Counted from the stretch's first letter, positions 54,364 through 62,690 are shown. The stretch: DNA of 64,000 nt from Verrucomicrobiota bacterium (GCA_016235585.1 JACRJY010000136.1:1-64000), one strand, 5' to 3'. Program-made: numbers and translations. Notes: generated by a model from the letters alone, not told the origin.

Positions 54364-55089
54364 TCACAGCCGGCGAATCTTGAGGTTGCGATACCACACC
54401 TCCTGCCCGTGCGCCTGGAAGCAGATGTGGCCTTTCTTGACCGAGCCGAACGGCACTTCAGGGTCTTTGATTTTGGCGAACTTGCTCTCGGCGATGAGCG
54501 CCGCCAGTTCCGGGCTGCCTTGCGTGTATTCGACGACCTTTTTGCCGTTCAGCCAGTGCTCGCCGTGCGCGCCCTGGACGATGATCTTCGCCGCGTTCCA
54601 TTCGCCGACGGGGTTGAGCTTCTTGTCCGCGTTCGGCGCGATGAGGGCGTAGAGCGAGCCGGCGGAGGTCTTGGGATTCTTGCCGTCGCCGTGCGCGGAA
54701 TCGTCGAGCACCTGCGACTCGAAGCCCGTGTGCCACGCCGGGCCTTTCGTCTCCAGCACCTTGTAAATCACGCCGCTGTTGCCGCCGGGCGAGACCTTCC
54801 ACTCGTAGCTCAATTCAAAATCCTCGAACTGCTCCTTCGTCATCAGGTCGCCGCCCTTCGTGGGCAGCACATGAAGCACGTCGCCCTCCATGGCCCAGCC
54901 TTCGGGCAGCTTGTCGGACTTGTAGCTGCGGAAGGCGTCGAGCGACTTGCCATCGTAGAGCGCGGTCGCGGCGTCGGCCCCGCCGCAGCAGGAGTCGCAG
55001 GTGGATTTGCAGCCCGACGTGAGCGAGGCGGCGACGATGGCGAGGGAGGCGACGGTGGGAAGGAGAATTGATTGCAGGCGTTGTTTCAT
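54364..55089 (-). CDS. DUF1080 lipoprotein
   Basis: The ATG at 55089 opens a lipoprotein signal peptide, LASLAIVAASLTSGCKSTCDSCC, with lipobox LTSGC and lipidated Cys at about residue 28. Two further Cys follow closely. The frame is open far upstream into the helicase but without sense. The DUF1080 motifs are LYDGKSLDAFRSY, FEDFELSYEWKVSPGGNSGVIYK, FESQVLDDSAHGDG, GEWNAAKIIVQGAHGEHWLNG and GHICFQAHGQEVWYRNLKI. It is the first gene of the long catabolic cluster in transcription order. Membrane anchoring may place it as a surface or periplasmic binding partner. Confidence 0.92.
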   Translation of the reverse strand: MKQRLQSILLPTVASLAIVAASLTSGCKSTCDSCCGGADAATALYDGKSLDAFRSYKSDKLPEGWAMEGDVLHVLPTKGGDLMTKEQFEDFELSYEWKVSPGGNSGVIYKVLETKGPAWHTGFESQVLDDSAHGDGKNPKTSAGSLYALIAPNADKKLNPVGEWNAAKIIVQGAHGEHWLNGKKVVEYTQGSPELAALIAESKFAKIKDPEVPFGSVKKGHICFQAHGQEVWYRNLKIRRL

Positions 55090-55151
55090 AGTGTTGGCGA
55101 TGGTTATACGGGAGAAGGCGGCGCGTGACAAGAAATTGAAATGGCGTTTTG

Positions 55152-57929
55152 CTACAGCCAGATTTGGCCGGGGAATTTCTTCACCAGCGCCGGGCGCAGT
55201 TTCGGATACTCGTGCGCCTTGAAGTGCGGCCAGTCGCAGGTGGAGGCCGCACGCTTGCCGTCGGGTGTGCAGAGCCAGAGCTTCACCGGCAGCGTGCCCT
55301 CGCAAATCAACGGGTGGAACGGCAGTTGAAAACACTCGTGCAACTTCACCTGCGCCTCCGGCGAGAGCGCCTCGCCCTTCGCGGGGCTGACTTCCTCGGA
55401 ATAAGTCAGCTTCACCTTGCGGCCATCGTGCCAGGTGATGTTCGTGGGCGTGAGTTCGTCGAGCCAGCCGGCGCGCTCCGGGCCGAGGTGCGCGGCGAAG
55501 GCGTCCTTCAGCGGCGCAGCCTGCGCCTCCTTTTGCAGCGACAGACCGTGAAACGCGCGCGTCAGGCACGCCGTCATTGCCGCGTCGTCGAACGGCGGAA
55601 ATTCCAAGTCCGGCATCGCGGCGCACACGAGGTTCGCGCGGGCGATGAACTGGCGCACCTCGTGGTTCTTCATCGGCAGCTCGAACCATTCCTTCATCAC
55701 CGCGTCGGCGAGACAGCGGCCCGAAGCCGCCGGGTCGTGCTCGCGCTGGTGCTCGTGCGCGATCACGAGGTCGCGGAAGCGCGTGAGCTTCACCGCCGCG
55801 ACGCGCTTGTGCGTGCGGTCGAAGAGATGCTCGATCTGCGCCGTGACGTGCTGCGGAAAAAGTTCCGCGAGCCACTCGCGCTTCACCCCGGTCGCGAGGC
55901 CGAGCAGCGTGAGATTGCCATGGCCGCGCCCGGCGACCTCGCGAATCGCGGCGGTCACGAACAGCGGGGAATTTTGCACGACGCTCTCGCGCATCAGCGT
56001 GCCCTGCCGGCCTTCGGTAAGCTCGCACTCCAGTGTGCCCTGGTCGCGACGGATGGCAACCTGGTCAATGAATCCGGCGCAGAGGCATTTCAACAGCGCG
56101 TCGTCGGTCACTGACTTGGTAGGGCCGCGCTGCTGCGCGGCCTTTTCGTCACTCATCTCTGTTTTATCAAGGACGCGCGGCAGCGCGTCCCTACCGAGCA
56201 GCCCGCTCCGCTCGCAGATTTGGAGAATCTGCTCGTAAGTCTGGTCCACCTGCCGCGCCGTCTGCGCGTGGATGCCGTAGCGGCGGCAGGTTTCGGGATT
56301 GAAGGCGCTCTTCTTCGCGAACTGGAACGCACGGATCAGCGTGTAAAAATCCGAGTCCTGGCTGGCCTCGAACAATTCCCGCGTCTCGGCGATGTGCTTG
56401 TCGTCGCGGCCCAACCGCATGAGCATATCGCGCCCGCTCACCAGCGCCGCACAGAGCGCCGCCGCCGGCACGCAGCCGCGCCGCCCCGCCTCGACCAGCA
56501 TCCGCGAGTAGCGCGGGTGCATCGGCAGCCGGAGCATCTGGCGGCCAATTTCTGTCAAAGTCGAGGGCCGAGAGACGGGTGTCGAGAGCTGGACGCCTTG
56601 ACTCTCGACTCTCGTCTCTCGTCCCTCGACCTCTTCCTGAAGCGCGCCCAGCATCACCAGCAATTTCTCCGCGCGCTCGACGGCCTGCGGGTCGGGCTTG
56701 TCGAGCCAGTCGAACTCCGTTGCGCGCTTGATGCCGAGCGAGTGAAGCAGCAACACCACTTCCGCGAGGTCGGCGCGTTGAATCTCCGGCGTGTTGCGCT
56801 CCGGGCGGTTCAAGTGGCCGCTCTCCGTCCACAGCCGCCAGCAGGTGCCGGGCGCGGTGCGGCCCGCACGGCCCTTGCGCTGGTCGGCGGAGGCCCGGCT
56901 GATTTCCTCGATCATCAGCGTGCTGATGCCGCGCTCGGCGTCGTAGCGCGAGACGCGCGCGATCCCGCTGTCCACCACGTGCCGGATGCCGTCAATCGTC
57001 ACGCTCGTCTCCGCGACGTTGGTGGCGACGACGATTTTGCGAAGCGGATTCGGCGCGAACGCGAGATCCTGCTGTTCCGAAGGCAAGTCGCCGTGCAGCG
57101 GAACGAAAACACATTGCTCGCTCAACCTTGCCGCGCGCAACGCGCCGATGGTGGAGTTGATTTCGCCCATGCCCGGCATGAAAACCAGAATGTCGCCCGG
57201 CCCGCCGCCATTGACGATGCTCTCGACCGCATCAGCAGCCTGCTCGGTCGCGGGCCGGCGGTCGGCGTAGTCGAGCCAGCGCGTCTCGACGGGGTAGGCG
57301 ACGCCTTCGCTGATCAAAATCGGAGCAGGTGGGAAAGTGAGAGAGTTGGAAAGCGGGCCTGGCAACTCGCCCGCTTTCCCACTTTCCCGCCTGCCCACTT
57401 TCTCACCTGCCTGCCCCAGATAATCCGCCACCGGCTCGGCGTCGAGCGTGGCGGACATGACCACGATTTTCAAATCGGGCCGGCGCGTCTGCTGAAGATG
57501 CTTCACCAGCGCGAGCGCCACGTCGCTCAACAGGTTGCGCTCGTGAAACTCATCGAACAGCACCGCCGCCACGTCCGACAGCTCGCGGTCATCCTGCAGC
57601 CAGCGTAGGAGAATGCCCTCGGTTACGTAGCAGATGCGCGTGCCAAGGCTGGTGTGATCTTCAAAACGAATCTGGTAGCCGACCTCGTCGCCGAGCTTGC
57701 ACTTCCGCTCCCACGCCACGCGCGCGGCCACGGTGCGAGCGGCGACACGGCGCGGCTGCAGCACGACGAGTTTCTTTCCAGCCGGGATTCCCGCATCCAG
57801 CAGCATCTGCGGCACCTGCGTGGTCTTGCCGGAGCCGGTGGGCGCGACAAGCACGAGCCGGTTGCCGGACTGCAACTGGCCGACGATGGCGGAGTGGATT
57901 TGCCAGATCGGCAGGGAGAGATTGGCCAC
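55152..57929 (-). CDS. hrpB: ATP-dependent helicase HrpB with three repeat-encoded insertions
   Basis: This is a DEAH-box helicase. Walker A is VAPTGSGKTTQVPQ, Walker B is LFDEFHERNLLSD (the DEFH variant of HrpB), motif III is MSATLD and motif VI is DQRKGRAGRTAPG. HrpB C-terminal motifs are LTYSEEVSPAKGEALSPEAQV and WPHFKAHEYPKLRP. It is 925 residues long, and three palindromes account for about 78 of them (57326-57409, 56560-56630 and 56118-56195, about 28, 24 and 26 codons). Without them the length would be about 847, normal for the family. The start is GTG at 57929, 15 bases after the TMEM14-like stop. The cellular role of HrpB is poorly known. Confidence 0.93.
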   Translation of the reverse strand: MANLSLPIWQIHSAIVGQLQSGNRLVLVAPTGSGKTTQVPQMLLDAGIPAGKKLVVLQPRRVAARTVAARVAWERKCKLGDEVGYQIRFEDHTSLGTRICYVTEGILLRWLQDDRELSDVAAVLFDEFHERNLLSDVALALVKHLQQTRRPDLKIVVMSATLDAEPVADYLGQAGEKVGRRESGKAGELPGPLSNSLTFPPAPILISEGVAYPVETRWLDYADRRPATEQAADAVESIVNGGGPGDILVFMPGMGEINSTIGALRAARLSEQCVFVPLHGDLPSEQQDLAFAPNPLRKIVVATNVAETSVTIDGIRHVVDSGIARVSRYDAERGISTLMIEEISRASADQRKGRAGRTAPGTCWRLWTESGHLNRPERNTPEIQRADLAEVVLLLHSLGIKRATEFDWLDKPDPQAVERAEKLLVMLGALQEEVEGRETRVESQGVQLSTPVSRPSTLTEIGRQMLRLPMHPRYSRMLVEAGRRGCVPAAALCAALVSGRDMLMRLGRDDKHIAETRELFEASQDSDFYTLIRAFQFAKKSAFNPETCRRYGIHAQTARQVDQTYEQILQICERSGLLGRDALPRVLDKTEMSDEKAAQQRGPTKSVTDDALLKCLCAGFIDQVAIRRDQGTLECELTEGRQGTLMRESVVQNSPLFVTAAIREVAGRGHGNLTLLGLATGVKREWLAELFPQHVTAQIEHLFDRTHKRVAAVKLTRFRDLVIAHEHQREHDPAASGRCLADAVMKEWFELPMKNHEVRQFIARANLVCAAMPDLEFPPFDDAAMTACLTRAFHGLSLQKEAQAAPLKDAFAAHLGPERAGWLDELTPTNITWHDGRKVKLTYSEEVSPAKGEALSPEAQVKLHECFQLPFHPLICEGTLPVKLWLCTPDGKRAASTCDWPHFKAHEYPKLRPALVKKFPGQIWL
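56118..56195. repeat. In-frame palindromic insertion 3 in hrpB
   Basis: The arms GGTAGGGCCGCGCTGCTGCG and (inverted) GGTAGGGACGCGCTGCCGCG bound a 28-base spacer, 78 bp in all. It translates as about 26 residues (RDALPRVLDKTEMSDEKAAQ and following) between GLLG and SVTDDALLKCLCAGF. Confidence 0.75.
56560..56630. repeat. In-frame palindromic insertion 2 in hrpB
   Basis: The 29-base arms (GTCGAGGGCCGAGAGACGGG and, inverted, GTCGAGGGACGAGAGACGAG) differ at only about three places and flank a 13-base loop. The encoded stretch VEGRETRVESQGVQLSTPVS sits between LVMLGALQE and LTEIGRQMLRLPMHP, which are adjacent in ordinary HrpB. Confidence 0.78.
57326..57409. repeat. In-frame palindromic insertion 1 in hrpB
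   Basis: 84 bp (28 codons) begin CAGGTGGGAAAGTGAGAGAG and end with the imperfect complement CACTTTCTCACCTG. The inner arms GGAAAGCGGG / CCCGCTTTCC are perfect. The encoded AGEKVGRRESGKAGELPGPL and following residues lie between DAEPVADYLG and APILISEGVAYPVE. Confidence 0.78.
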
Positions 57930-57944
57930 GGCAGACGGGAAAAA

Positions 57945-58250
57945 TTAGGCGGCGCGCAGCACGAACAGCAGCACCAGCGTGACCGCCGAAAGAATCGTCA
58001 TCATCCCGGCGGGCATGAACTTGCGGCCCTTCGCAAACTTCGCGCCGAAGAAGACCAGCAGGAAGCCCACGACGCACCTGGCCACGAGCGCGGACGCGCC
58101 GCCGAACACGCCCAGCGCCGCCAGCGCCAGCGGCACGGCGAACGCCACTGACGCGATGAGCGAGGCCTTGCTGCCCGCCTTGAGGAAGCCCATCAGGCCG
58201 CCGGCGACCATGAGCGCGAGGTAAATCCAGAGTGCGACGTTGGTTGTCAT
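57945..58250 (-). CDS. TMEM14-like small membrane protein
   Basis: The start MTTNVALWIYLALMVAGGLM at 58250 is chosen because it begins the first membrane segment; 24 further codons upstream lack sense. The 101 residues form four hydrophobic helices with the family pattern GGLMGFLKAGSKASLIAS and FAKGRKFMPAGMMTILS. TMEM14/UPF0136 proteins are four-helix membrane proteins; eukaryotic members are mitochondrial, and bacterial roles are unknown. It precedes hrpB by 15 bases on the same strand. Confidence 0.82.
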   Translation of the reverse strand: MTTNVALWIYLALMVAGGLMGFLKAGSKASLIASVAFAVPLALAALGVFGGASALVARCVVGFLLVFFGAKFAKGRKFMPAGMMTILSAVTLVLLFVLRAA

Positions 58251-58323
58251 GCGGCAGTTGTAGCCGCAACCGGGCGGAAGGGCAGCAGAAAAGCGCGCGG
58301 CAGTCATTTCACCGGCACCCACG

Positions 58324-58356
58324 CGCGGGGTTTCTTTTATTGACGAAGAAACCGCG
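58324..58356. promoter_or_regulatory. Interrupted palindrome in a divergent promoter region
   Basis: CGCGGGGTTTCTT and AAGAAACCGCG pair around TTATTGACG in the gap between the divergent TMEM14-like and sialate esterase genes. There is no T-run. The position suggests an operator or an mRNA leader hairpin. TTGACG in the loop could be part of a -35 element, but no matching -10 is clear. Confidence 0.35.
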
Positions 58357-58402
58357 TTTCAGTTGAATGTCGCCGCCGGAATTCAATTCAAATTTTCAAG
58401 CC

Positions 58403-59989
58403 ATGATGCGCATACGCTCTCTCAAAGGGAAATATCAGTTCGGGATTGGACGGCTGACGGCGGTCGCCGCGGGTGTTGTTCTCGCCTTCGCCCCGGCGGT
58501 TCACGCCAACATCCGGCTCGCCGGGATTTTCACCGACTACATGGTGCTCCAGCAGGGCATGAAGGTGCCCGTGTGGGGCTGGGCCGATGACGGCGAGGAG
58601 GTTTCCGTGCAGTTCCAGGGCCAGCGCATCACGACCACGGCCAAGGACGGCCTGTGGATGGTGCGGCTCAACCCGCTGCGCGCCAGCGCCGACCCCGACG
58701 TGCTGAAGGTCTCCGGCAAGAACCGCGTGGAGGTCCGGGACGTCCTCGTCGGCGAAGTCTGGGTGTGCAGCGGCCAGTCGAACATGGAGTTTCCGTTGAG
58801 CAAGGCCCATGAATCCCAGTCCGAAATCGCCGCTTCCTCGAACCCGCACATCCGCATCTTCTCCGTGCCCAAGCTCAAGGCCAACGATCCCGTCAGCGAC
58901 ATCAAGGGCGCGGCGTGGCTCAAGTGCGAGCCGGTGAACACCACCTGGTTTTCCGCCGTGGGCTATTACTTTGGCCGCGATTTGCAGAAGGCGCTCGACG
59001 TGCCGGTGGGCCTGATTCACACCTCGTGGGGCGGCTCCCCTGCGGAAGTCTGGATGAGCCGCGCCGCCCTCGAGGCCAAGGGCGATTACATCAACGAAAT
59101 CCTCCAGCCCGGCGAGGCCAATTGGCAGAAATACCTCGATGCCAAAGGCAAGTATGACGCCGCCGTGCTGGACGCCAAAAAGAAAAACACCACGGCCACC
59201 GAGAAGGAGCCGCGCGCCCCGTGGCGGCCCACCGAGCTTTACAACGGCATGATCTACCCGCTCACCCCCTTCGCCATCCGCGGCGCGATCTGGTATCAGG
59301 GCGAGTCCAACGCCGGCCGCGCCTGGCAATACCGCTCGCTCTACCCCGACATGATCAAGAACTGGCGCAAGGACTGGGGCCAGGGCGACTTCACCTTTCT
59401 CGCCGTGCAGCTCGCGCCCTTCAAGGCCATCAAGACCGAGCCGGGCGAGAGCGACTGGGCCGAGCTGCGCGAGGCCCAGCTCCTCGCCACCCGGCAACCC
59501 ATGCGAAACGTCGGCATGGTCGTCATCACCGATGTCGGCGACGAGAAGGACATTCATCCGACCAAGAAAGCCCCCGTCGGCGCACGGCTGGCGCTCGCCG
59601 CCCAGGGCATCGCCTATGGCAAGAAAATCACCTGGTCCGGCCCGCTCTACAAAAACGTGAAGCTCAAGACCGACAAGGTCGCGGGCGACCGGCTCATCCT
59701 TTCCTTCGACCACGTCGGGCAGGGGCTGGAAGCCAAGGGCGGCGAACTCAAGGGCTTTTCCATCTGCGGCGCGGACAAAAAGTTCGTCTGGGCCAAGGCC
59801 GAGATTCTGCCGGACAACACCATCGCCGTCAGCGCGCCGGACATGAAGAAGCCGCTGGCCGTGCGCTACGGCTGGGCGGATTATCCGACTGGCAACCTCT
59901 GGAACAAGGACGGCCTGCCCGCCTCGCCCTTCCGCACCGACGACTTCCCCATGATCACCGCCCCGGAAGGCGCGCAGAAGAAGAAGTAA
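58403..59989 (+). CDS. Secreted sialate O-acetylesterase-family protein
   Basis: This is a periplasmic SGNH-type carbohydrate esterase that removes O-acetyl groups from sialic acid or plant glycans. The catalytic Ser is in GEVWVCSGQSNMEFPLSKA. The second block is IWYQGESNAGRAWQYR. The C-terminal Asp-His region is DVGDEKDIHPTKKAPVGARLALAA. The signal peptide is RLTAVAAGVVLAFAPAVHAN after a basic n-region. The ATG at 58403 (or 58406) is preferred to 58367, which adds 12 residues. It is monocistronic, facing away from the sulfatase cluster, but shares the theme of stripping decorated polysaccharides. Confidence 0.93.
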   Translation: MMRIRSLKGKYQFGIGRLTAVAAGVVLAFAPAVHANIRLAGIFTDYMVLQQGMKVPVWGWADDGEEVSVQFQGQRITTTAKDGLWMVRLNPLRASADPDVLKVSGKNRVEVRDVLVGEVWVCSGQSNMEFPLSKAHESQSEIAASSNPHIRIFSVPKLKANDPVSDIKGAAWLKCEPVNTTWFSAVGYYFGRDLQKALDVPVGLIHTSWGGSPAEVWMSRAALEAKGDYINEILQPGEANWQKYLDAKGKYDAAVLDAKKKNTTATEKEPRAPWRPTELYNGMIYPLTPFAIRGAIWYQGESNAGRAWQYRSLYPDMIKNWRKDWGQGDFTFLAVQLAPFKAIKTEPGESDWAELREAQLLATRQPMRNVGMVVITDVGDEKDIHPTKKAPVGARLALAAQGIAYGKKITWSGPLYKNVKLKTDKVAGDRLILSFDHVGQGLEAKGGELKGFSICGADKKFVWAKAEILPDNTIAVSAPDMKKPLAVRYGWADYPTGNLWNKDGLPASPFRTDDFPMITAPEGAQKKK

Positions 59990-60472
59990 GCCCAAGGCCC
60001 GCGCGGCTCGCCGACGGCTTGGTTTTCAGCGGAGAATCCTGATTGGAACCAACGGAGACACCGGGACACGGCACCAAAGGCAAAAGTTAAAAGGAAAAAT
60101 CTGCTCCTCCGTGCCTCCGTGGTTTCAATCCGAATTCCGAAGCGGATGAACAGGAGGCCACGGAGGGAAACAGAGAACAGATCAAGACCTCTGCAAAACT
60201 CGCCGACAAGCGGAGCGCCGAGCATCGCTCGGCCCGGTTATCGAGGGTTTCTTGCCGAGCAATGCTCGGCGCTCCGCCAGAATGATGGCTTTTGCAGAGG
60301 TCTCAGATCATCTGGCCGGGTGAAAATTATCCGGTGGCTGCCCGGCCAAACAGCTGCCCCTCGGTTTCCTCGGTTTGATCTGGTCAACCGTGGACACCAA
60401 ACGCGGGCCGCCGCCGGCGCGTCCGCTGAAAACTGAATTGCCGCCGGCCCGGCGCGCGGCTAGGTTCGCGGC
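59990..60472. other. Repeat-filled intergenic region
   Basis: These 483 bases hold no supportable gene. From left to right are phrases of the CCGTGCCTCCGTGGTTTCAA type (about 60106-60130), the inverted-end element at 60180-60310, and a spacer leading to the zinc-ribbon gene. Confidence 0.6.
60180..60310. mobile_element. 131-bp MITE-like element with GAGACCTCTGCAAAA-type ends, copy 2
   Basis: GATCAAGACCTCTGCAAAA (60180-60198) is mirrored by TTTTGCAGAGGTCTCAGATC (60290-60309). The interior contains the inverted pair CGGAGCGCCGAGCATCGCTC / GCCGAGCAATGCTCGGCGCT. There is no coding sequence. Its termini match the element at 6044-6117, though the interiors differ. Confidence 0.68.
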
Positions 60473-60667
60473 GTGATGGCGGAGTTGAACCAATCCGGTT
60501 CGCGGCCCGGCGCGGAAGCGTCCGAAGCCCCGCACCCCGCCAGCATGGAGGAGGTGGCGGAACCTTGGCGCTGGTGTCCGCGCTGCGGCCACGAGCTGCA
60601 CAACGAAAAGTGCAAGTTTCGCTGCCCGCGCTGCCACTACTTCATGAGCTGCTCGGATTTTGATTGA
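60473..60667 (+). CDS. Small zinc-ribbon protein
   Basis: The 64-residue protein has a disordered acidic N-terminus and a compact Cys-rich C-terminus, WCPRCGHELHNEKCKFRCPR followed by CHYFMSCSDF. The spacing CxxC-x(8)-C-x(3)-CxxC-x(4)-C gives six Cys and likely one or two zinc sites. The motif layout suggests a rubredoxin/zinc-ribbon fold. It ends 29 bases before the TPR gene, which has its own ribosome site. The ATG at 60473 or the next codon could start it. Function unknown. Confidence 0.72.
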   Translation: MMAELNQSGSRPGAEASEAPHPASMEEVAEPWRWCPRCGHELHNEKCKFRCPRCHYFMSCSDFD

Positions 60668-60685
60668 GCCAGTCACAGCAACCAC

Positions 60686-60691
60686 AAGGAG
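60686..60691 (+). promoter_or_regulatory. Shine-Dalgarno site fixing the TPR gene start
   Basis: AAGGAG lies 5 bases before the ATG at 60697. It rules against the earlier in-frame TTG at 60664, which has no such site. Strong sites like this are rare in the window. Confidence 0.7.
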
Positions 60692-60696
60692 ACATC

Positions 60697-62598
60697 ATGC
60701 AAATTCACATTCGTTCAAAACCCCTTCTCGCCCGCGCGGCGCTGGTGCTGGCGGCGTGCCTGCTGTTGCTAGGAACCAATTGCATCACTCCCGGCACCGC
60801 GCGCGCGGCGTCCGGCGACAGCGCCATCTGGAAGGCGGCGGTGGACGCGAGTTATGCCGCCTACCTCAAGGGCGACGCCGCCGAGGCAGAGCGGCAGCTC
60901 CAAGCGGCACTGGCGGAGGCGGAGAAGTTCGGGCCGAAGGACGCGAAGCTGGTGGAAACGCTCAAGCACATGGGAGTGCTCTATCTCGGCAGCGAGCGTT
61001 TTGCCCAAGGTGAGGCGGCGTATCAGCGTCTGCTGGACATCCGGCGGCAACAGCATCCACGCGGTCATCTCGATGTGGCCGTCGCGCAACTGGACGTGGC
61101 CGAGGCGTGTCTGTTGCAGGGTAAATTTTCCGAGGCGGAGCAGATTTTGCTGCCGGCGCAAAAGACGGTGGAGTTGAAGTTCGGAAAGTATTCGCCCCAG
61201 GCGTCATTTCCGTTGCTGCACCTGGGGCGGAGCTACACGGGGTTGAAAAAATATGCCGGAGCCGAGGAGGCGCTGAAACGGGCGTTGAAGCAGGCGGAGA
61301 ATCCCGAATCGAAAGTCAGCCTCGAAAAATGGGGCGATCCCGCCCTGTCCACGGGAAGACTGGTGCGGAGAAGTTATCTGGCCAACTACCGGCTCGTGGC
61401 GCAAATCCTCGAAAGCCTGGCCGAACTCTACAAACAGCAGGGAAAACTCGACGAGGCCGAGGCGGCCTACAAGAAGACCATCGCCACGATGGAGAAGCGG
61501 CTCAAGCCCGGCGACCCCAGCCTGGCGCACATTTACAATAACTTTGGCGTGTTCTACAAACAGACCCAGCAATTACCCGAAGCCGAGGCTTATGTGCGGC
61601 GGGCGCTGGAGATTGAGGAGCTTGTTCCTGATGAGCCGCTTCTGCCGCGGGTCATGACTTTCACCACGCTGCTGAAAATCCAAAGCCTTCAGAAAAAGTT
61701 TGGCGAGGCGGACGGAACCCTCAAGCGGCTGGTGGTGGCGGCCAACAAGAGCCTCGGTTCCGAACTGGCCGAAGCCCCGGCGCTGGCGCGGCTGATCAAC
61801 ACGCTGGCAAAGAGCGGAAGCAGGCAGACCAGCATGAGCTTGTTGCAGGAAATCCTGCTCATCAAACGGGCGACGCTTGGGCCGGACAATCCCGGCTTGG
61901 CACCGTTTTCGGCACTGGCCGAGCCATTCCTTTCGCAGGCGCTCGCCGCGCTGGCAAAAATATCCGATGCGGAAGACATCCGCGCGCTGCCATTGCTTGC
62001 CGCACTCGCCGAGATTAACCAGTCAATGGGCAAGCCCGAAACCGAGCAGGCCATGCGGCAGCGGATGCTGCCCATCCAGGAAAAGCAATTTGGCCCCACG
62101 CACGCCAGCGTGATCAACACGCTCGAAGCGCTCGTGCCCCTCTACCGTCGCGCCGGGCAGAAGGCGGAACTGGAGTCGGCATTCCAGCGCATCCTCGCCG
62201 CCCGCGAAAAGGAACTCGGCCCGGAGCACGTGGACTTGACGAATTTGATGAACGACCTGGCCGATCTCCGCATCGAGCAGGGCAAGGAAGCCGAGGCCGC
62301 CGCGCTGCTGCGCCGCTCGCTGGCGATTGACAACAAGGTGCGCGGCGAGAGCAACCTCGCCGCCGCCGCCACGCTCCACAAGCTCGCACAGATTTACACC
62401 AGGCAGGGCAACGACAAGGAACTCGAACCCATCCTCAAACAGCAGCTCGCCGTCAACGAGGCGACATTCGGCGCGGAGCACATCGTCCTCACGCAGGATC
62501 TCGACGCCTACGCCAAGCTCTTGCGCCGTCTCCAGCGCGACGACGAAGCGGCGAAGCTCGAAGCCCGCGCCGCGCAAATCCGCGCGAAGGCGAAGTGA
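60697..62598 (+). CDS. Secreted tetratricopeptide-repeat protein
   Basis: An N-terminal signal sequence (LLARAALVLAACLLLLGTN, then Cys, so it may be a lipoprotein) is followed by about 600 residues of TPR units of the kinesin-light-chain type. Examples are KLVETLKHMGVLYLGSERFA, SLAELYKQQGKLDEAEAAYK, HIYNNFGVFYKQTQQLPEAE and DLTNLMNDLADLRIEQGKEA. TPR arrays mediate protein-protein contacts. This one would act in the periplasm. Its 3' coding end forms a perfect-looking inverted pair with the end of the convergent beta-propeller gene. Confidence 0.88.
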   Translation: MQIHIRSKPLLARAALVLAACLLLLGTNCITPGTARAASGDSAIWKAAVDASYAAYLKGDAAEAERQLQAALAEAEKFGPKDAKLVETLKHMGVLYLGSERFAQGEAAYQRLLDIRRQQHPRGHLDVAVAQLDVAEACLLQGKFSEAEQILLPAQKTVELKFGKYSPQASFPLLHLGRSYTGLKKYAGAEEALKRALKQAENPESKVSLEKWGDPALSTGRLVRRSYLANYRLVAQILESLAELYKQQGKLDEAEAAYKKTIATMEKRLKPGDPSLAHIYNNFGVFYKQTQQLPEAEAYVRRALEIEELVPDEPLLPRVMTFTTLLKIQSLQKKFGEADGTLKRLVVAANKSLGSELAEAPALARLINTLAKSGSRQTSMSLLQEILLIKRATLGPDNPGLAPFSALAEPFLSQALAALAKISDAEDIRALPLLAALAEINQSMGKPETEQAMRQRMLPIQEKQFGPTHASVINTLEALVPLYRRAGQKAELESAFQRILAAREKELGPEHVDLTNLMNDLADLRIEQGKEAEAAALLRRSLAIDNKVRGESNLAAAATLHKLAQIYTRQGNDKELEPILKQQLAVNEATFGAEHIVLTQDLDAYAKLLRRLQRDDEAAKLEARAAQIRAKAK

Positions 62599-62690
62599 AG
62601 CCGGGCGCGGGTGAGGGCGGCGAGTTTGGTGACGCAGCGGTGAAACGCAGCGCAAACTTCAGTTTGCGCCCGCGCCCGGCTTCGCCTTCG
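62585..62690. terminator. Inverted repeat linking the 3' ends of two convergent genes
   Basis: CGAAGGCGAAG (62585-62595) and AGCCGGGCGCGGG (62599-62611) are exactly mirrored by CCCGCGCCCGGCTTCGCCTTCG (62669-62690), apart from the unpaired TGA stop. A smaller perfect hairpin, GCGCAAAC / TTTGCGC, lies inside (about 62650-62668). It probably works as a two-way terminator although there is no T-run. Confidence 0.55.

Noticed and set aside
54364-56028. A 554-residue protein starting inside the helicase gene
   Set aside because: The first 300 or so residues are the helicase read in another frame. The lipoprotein signal at 55089 marks the real start.
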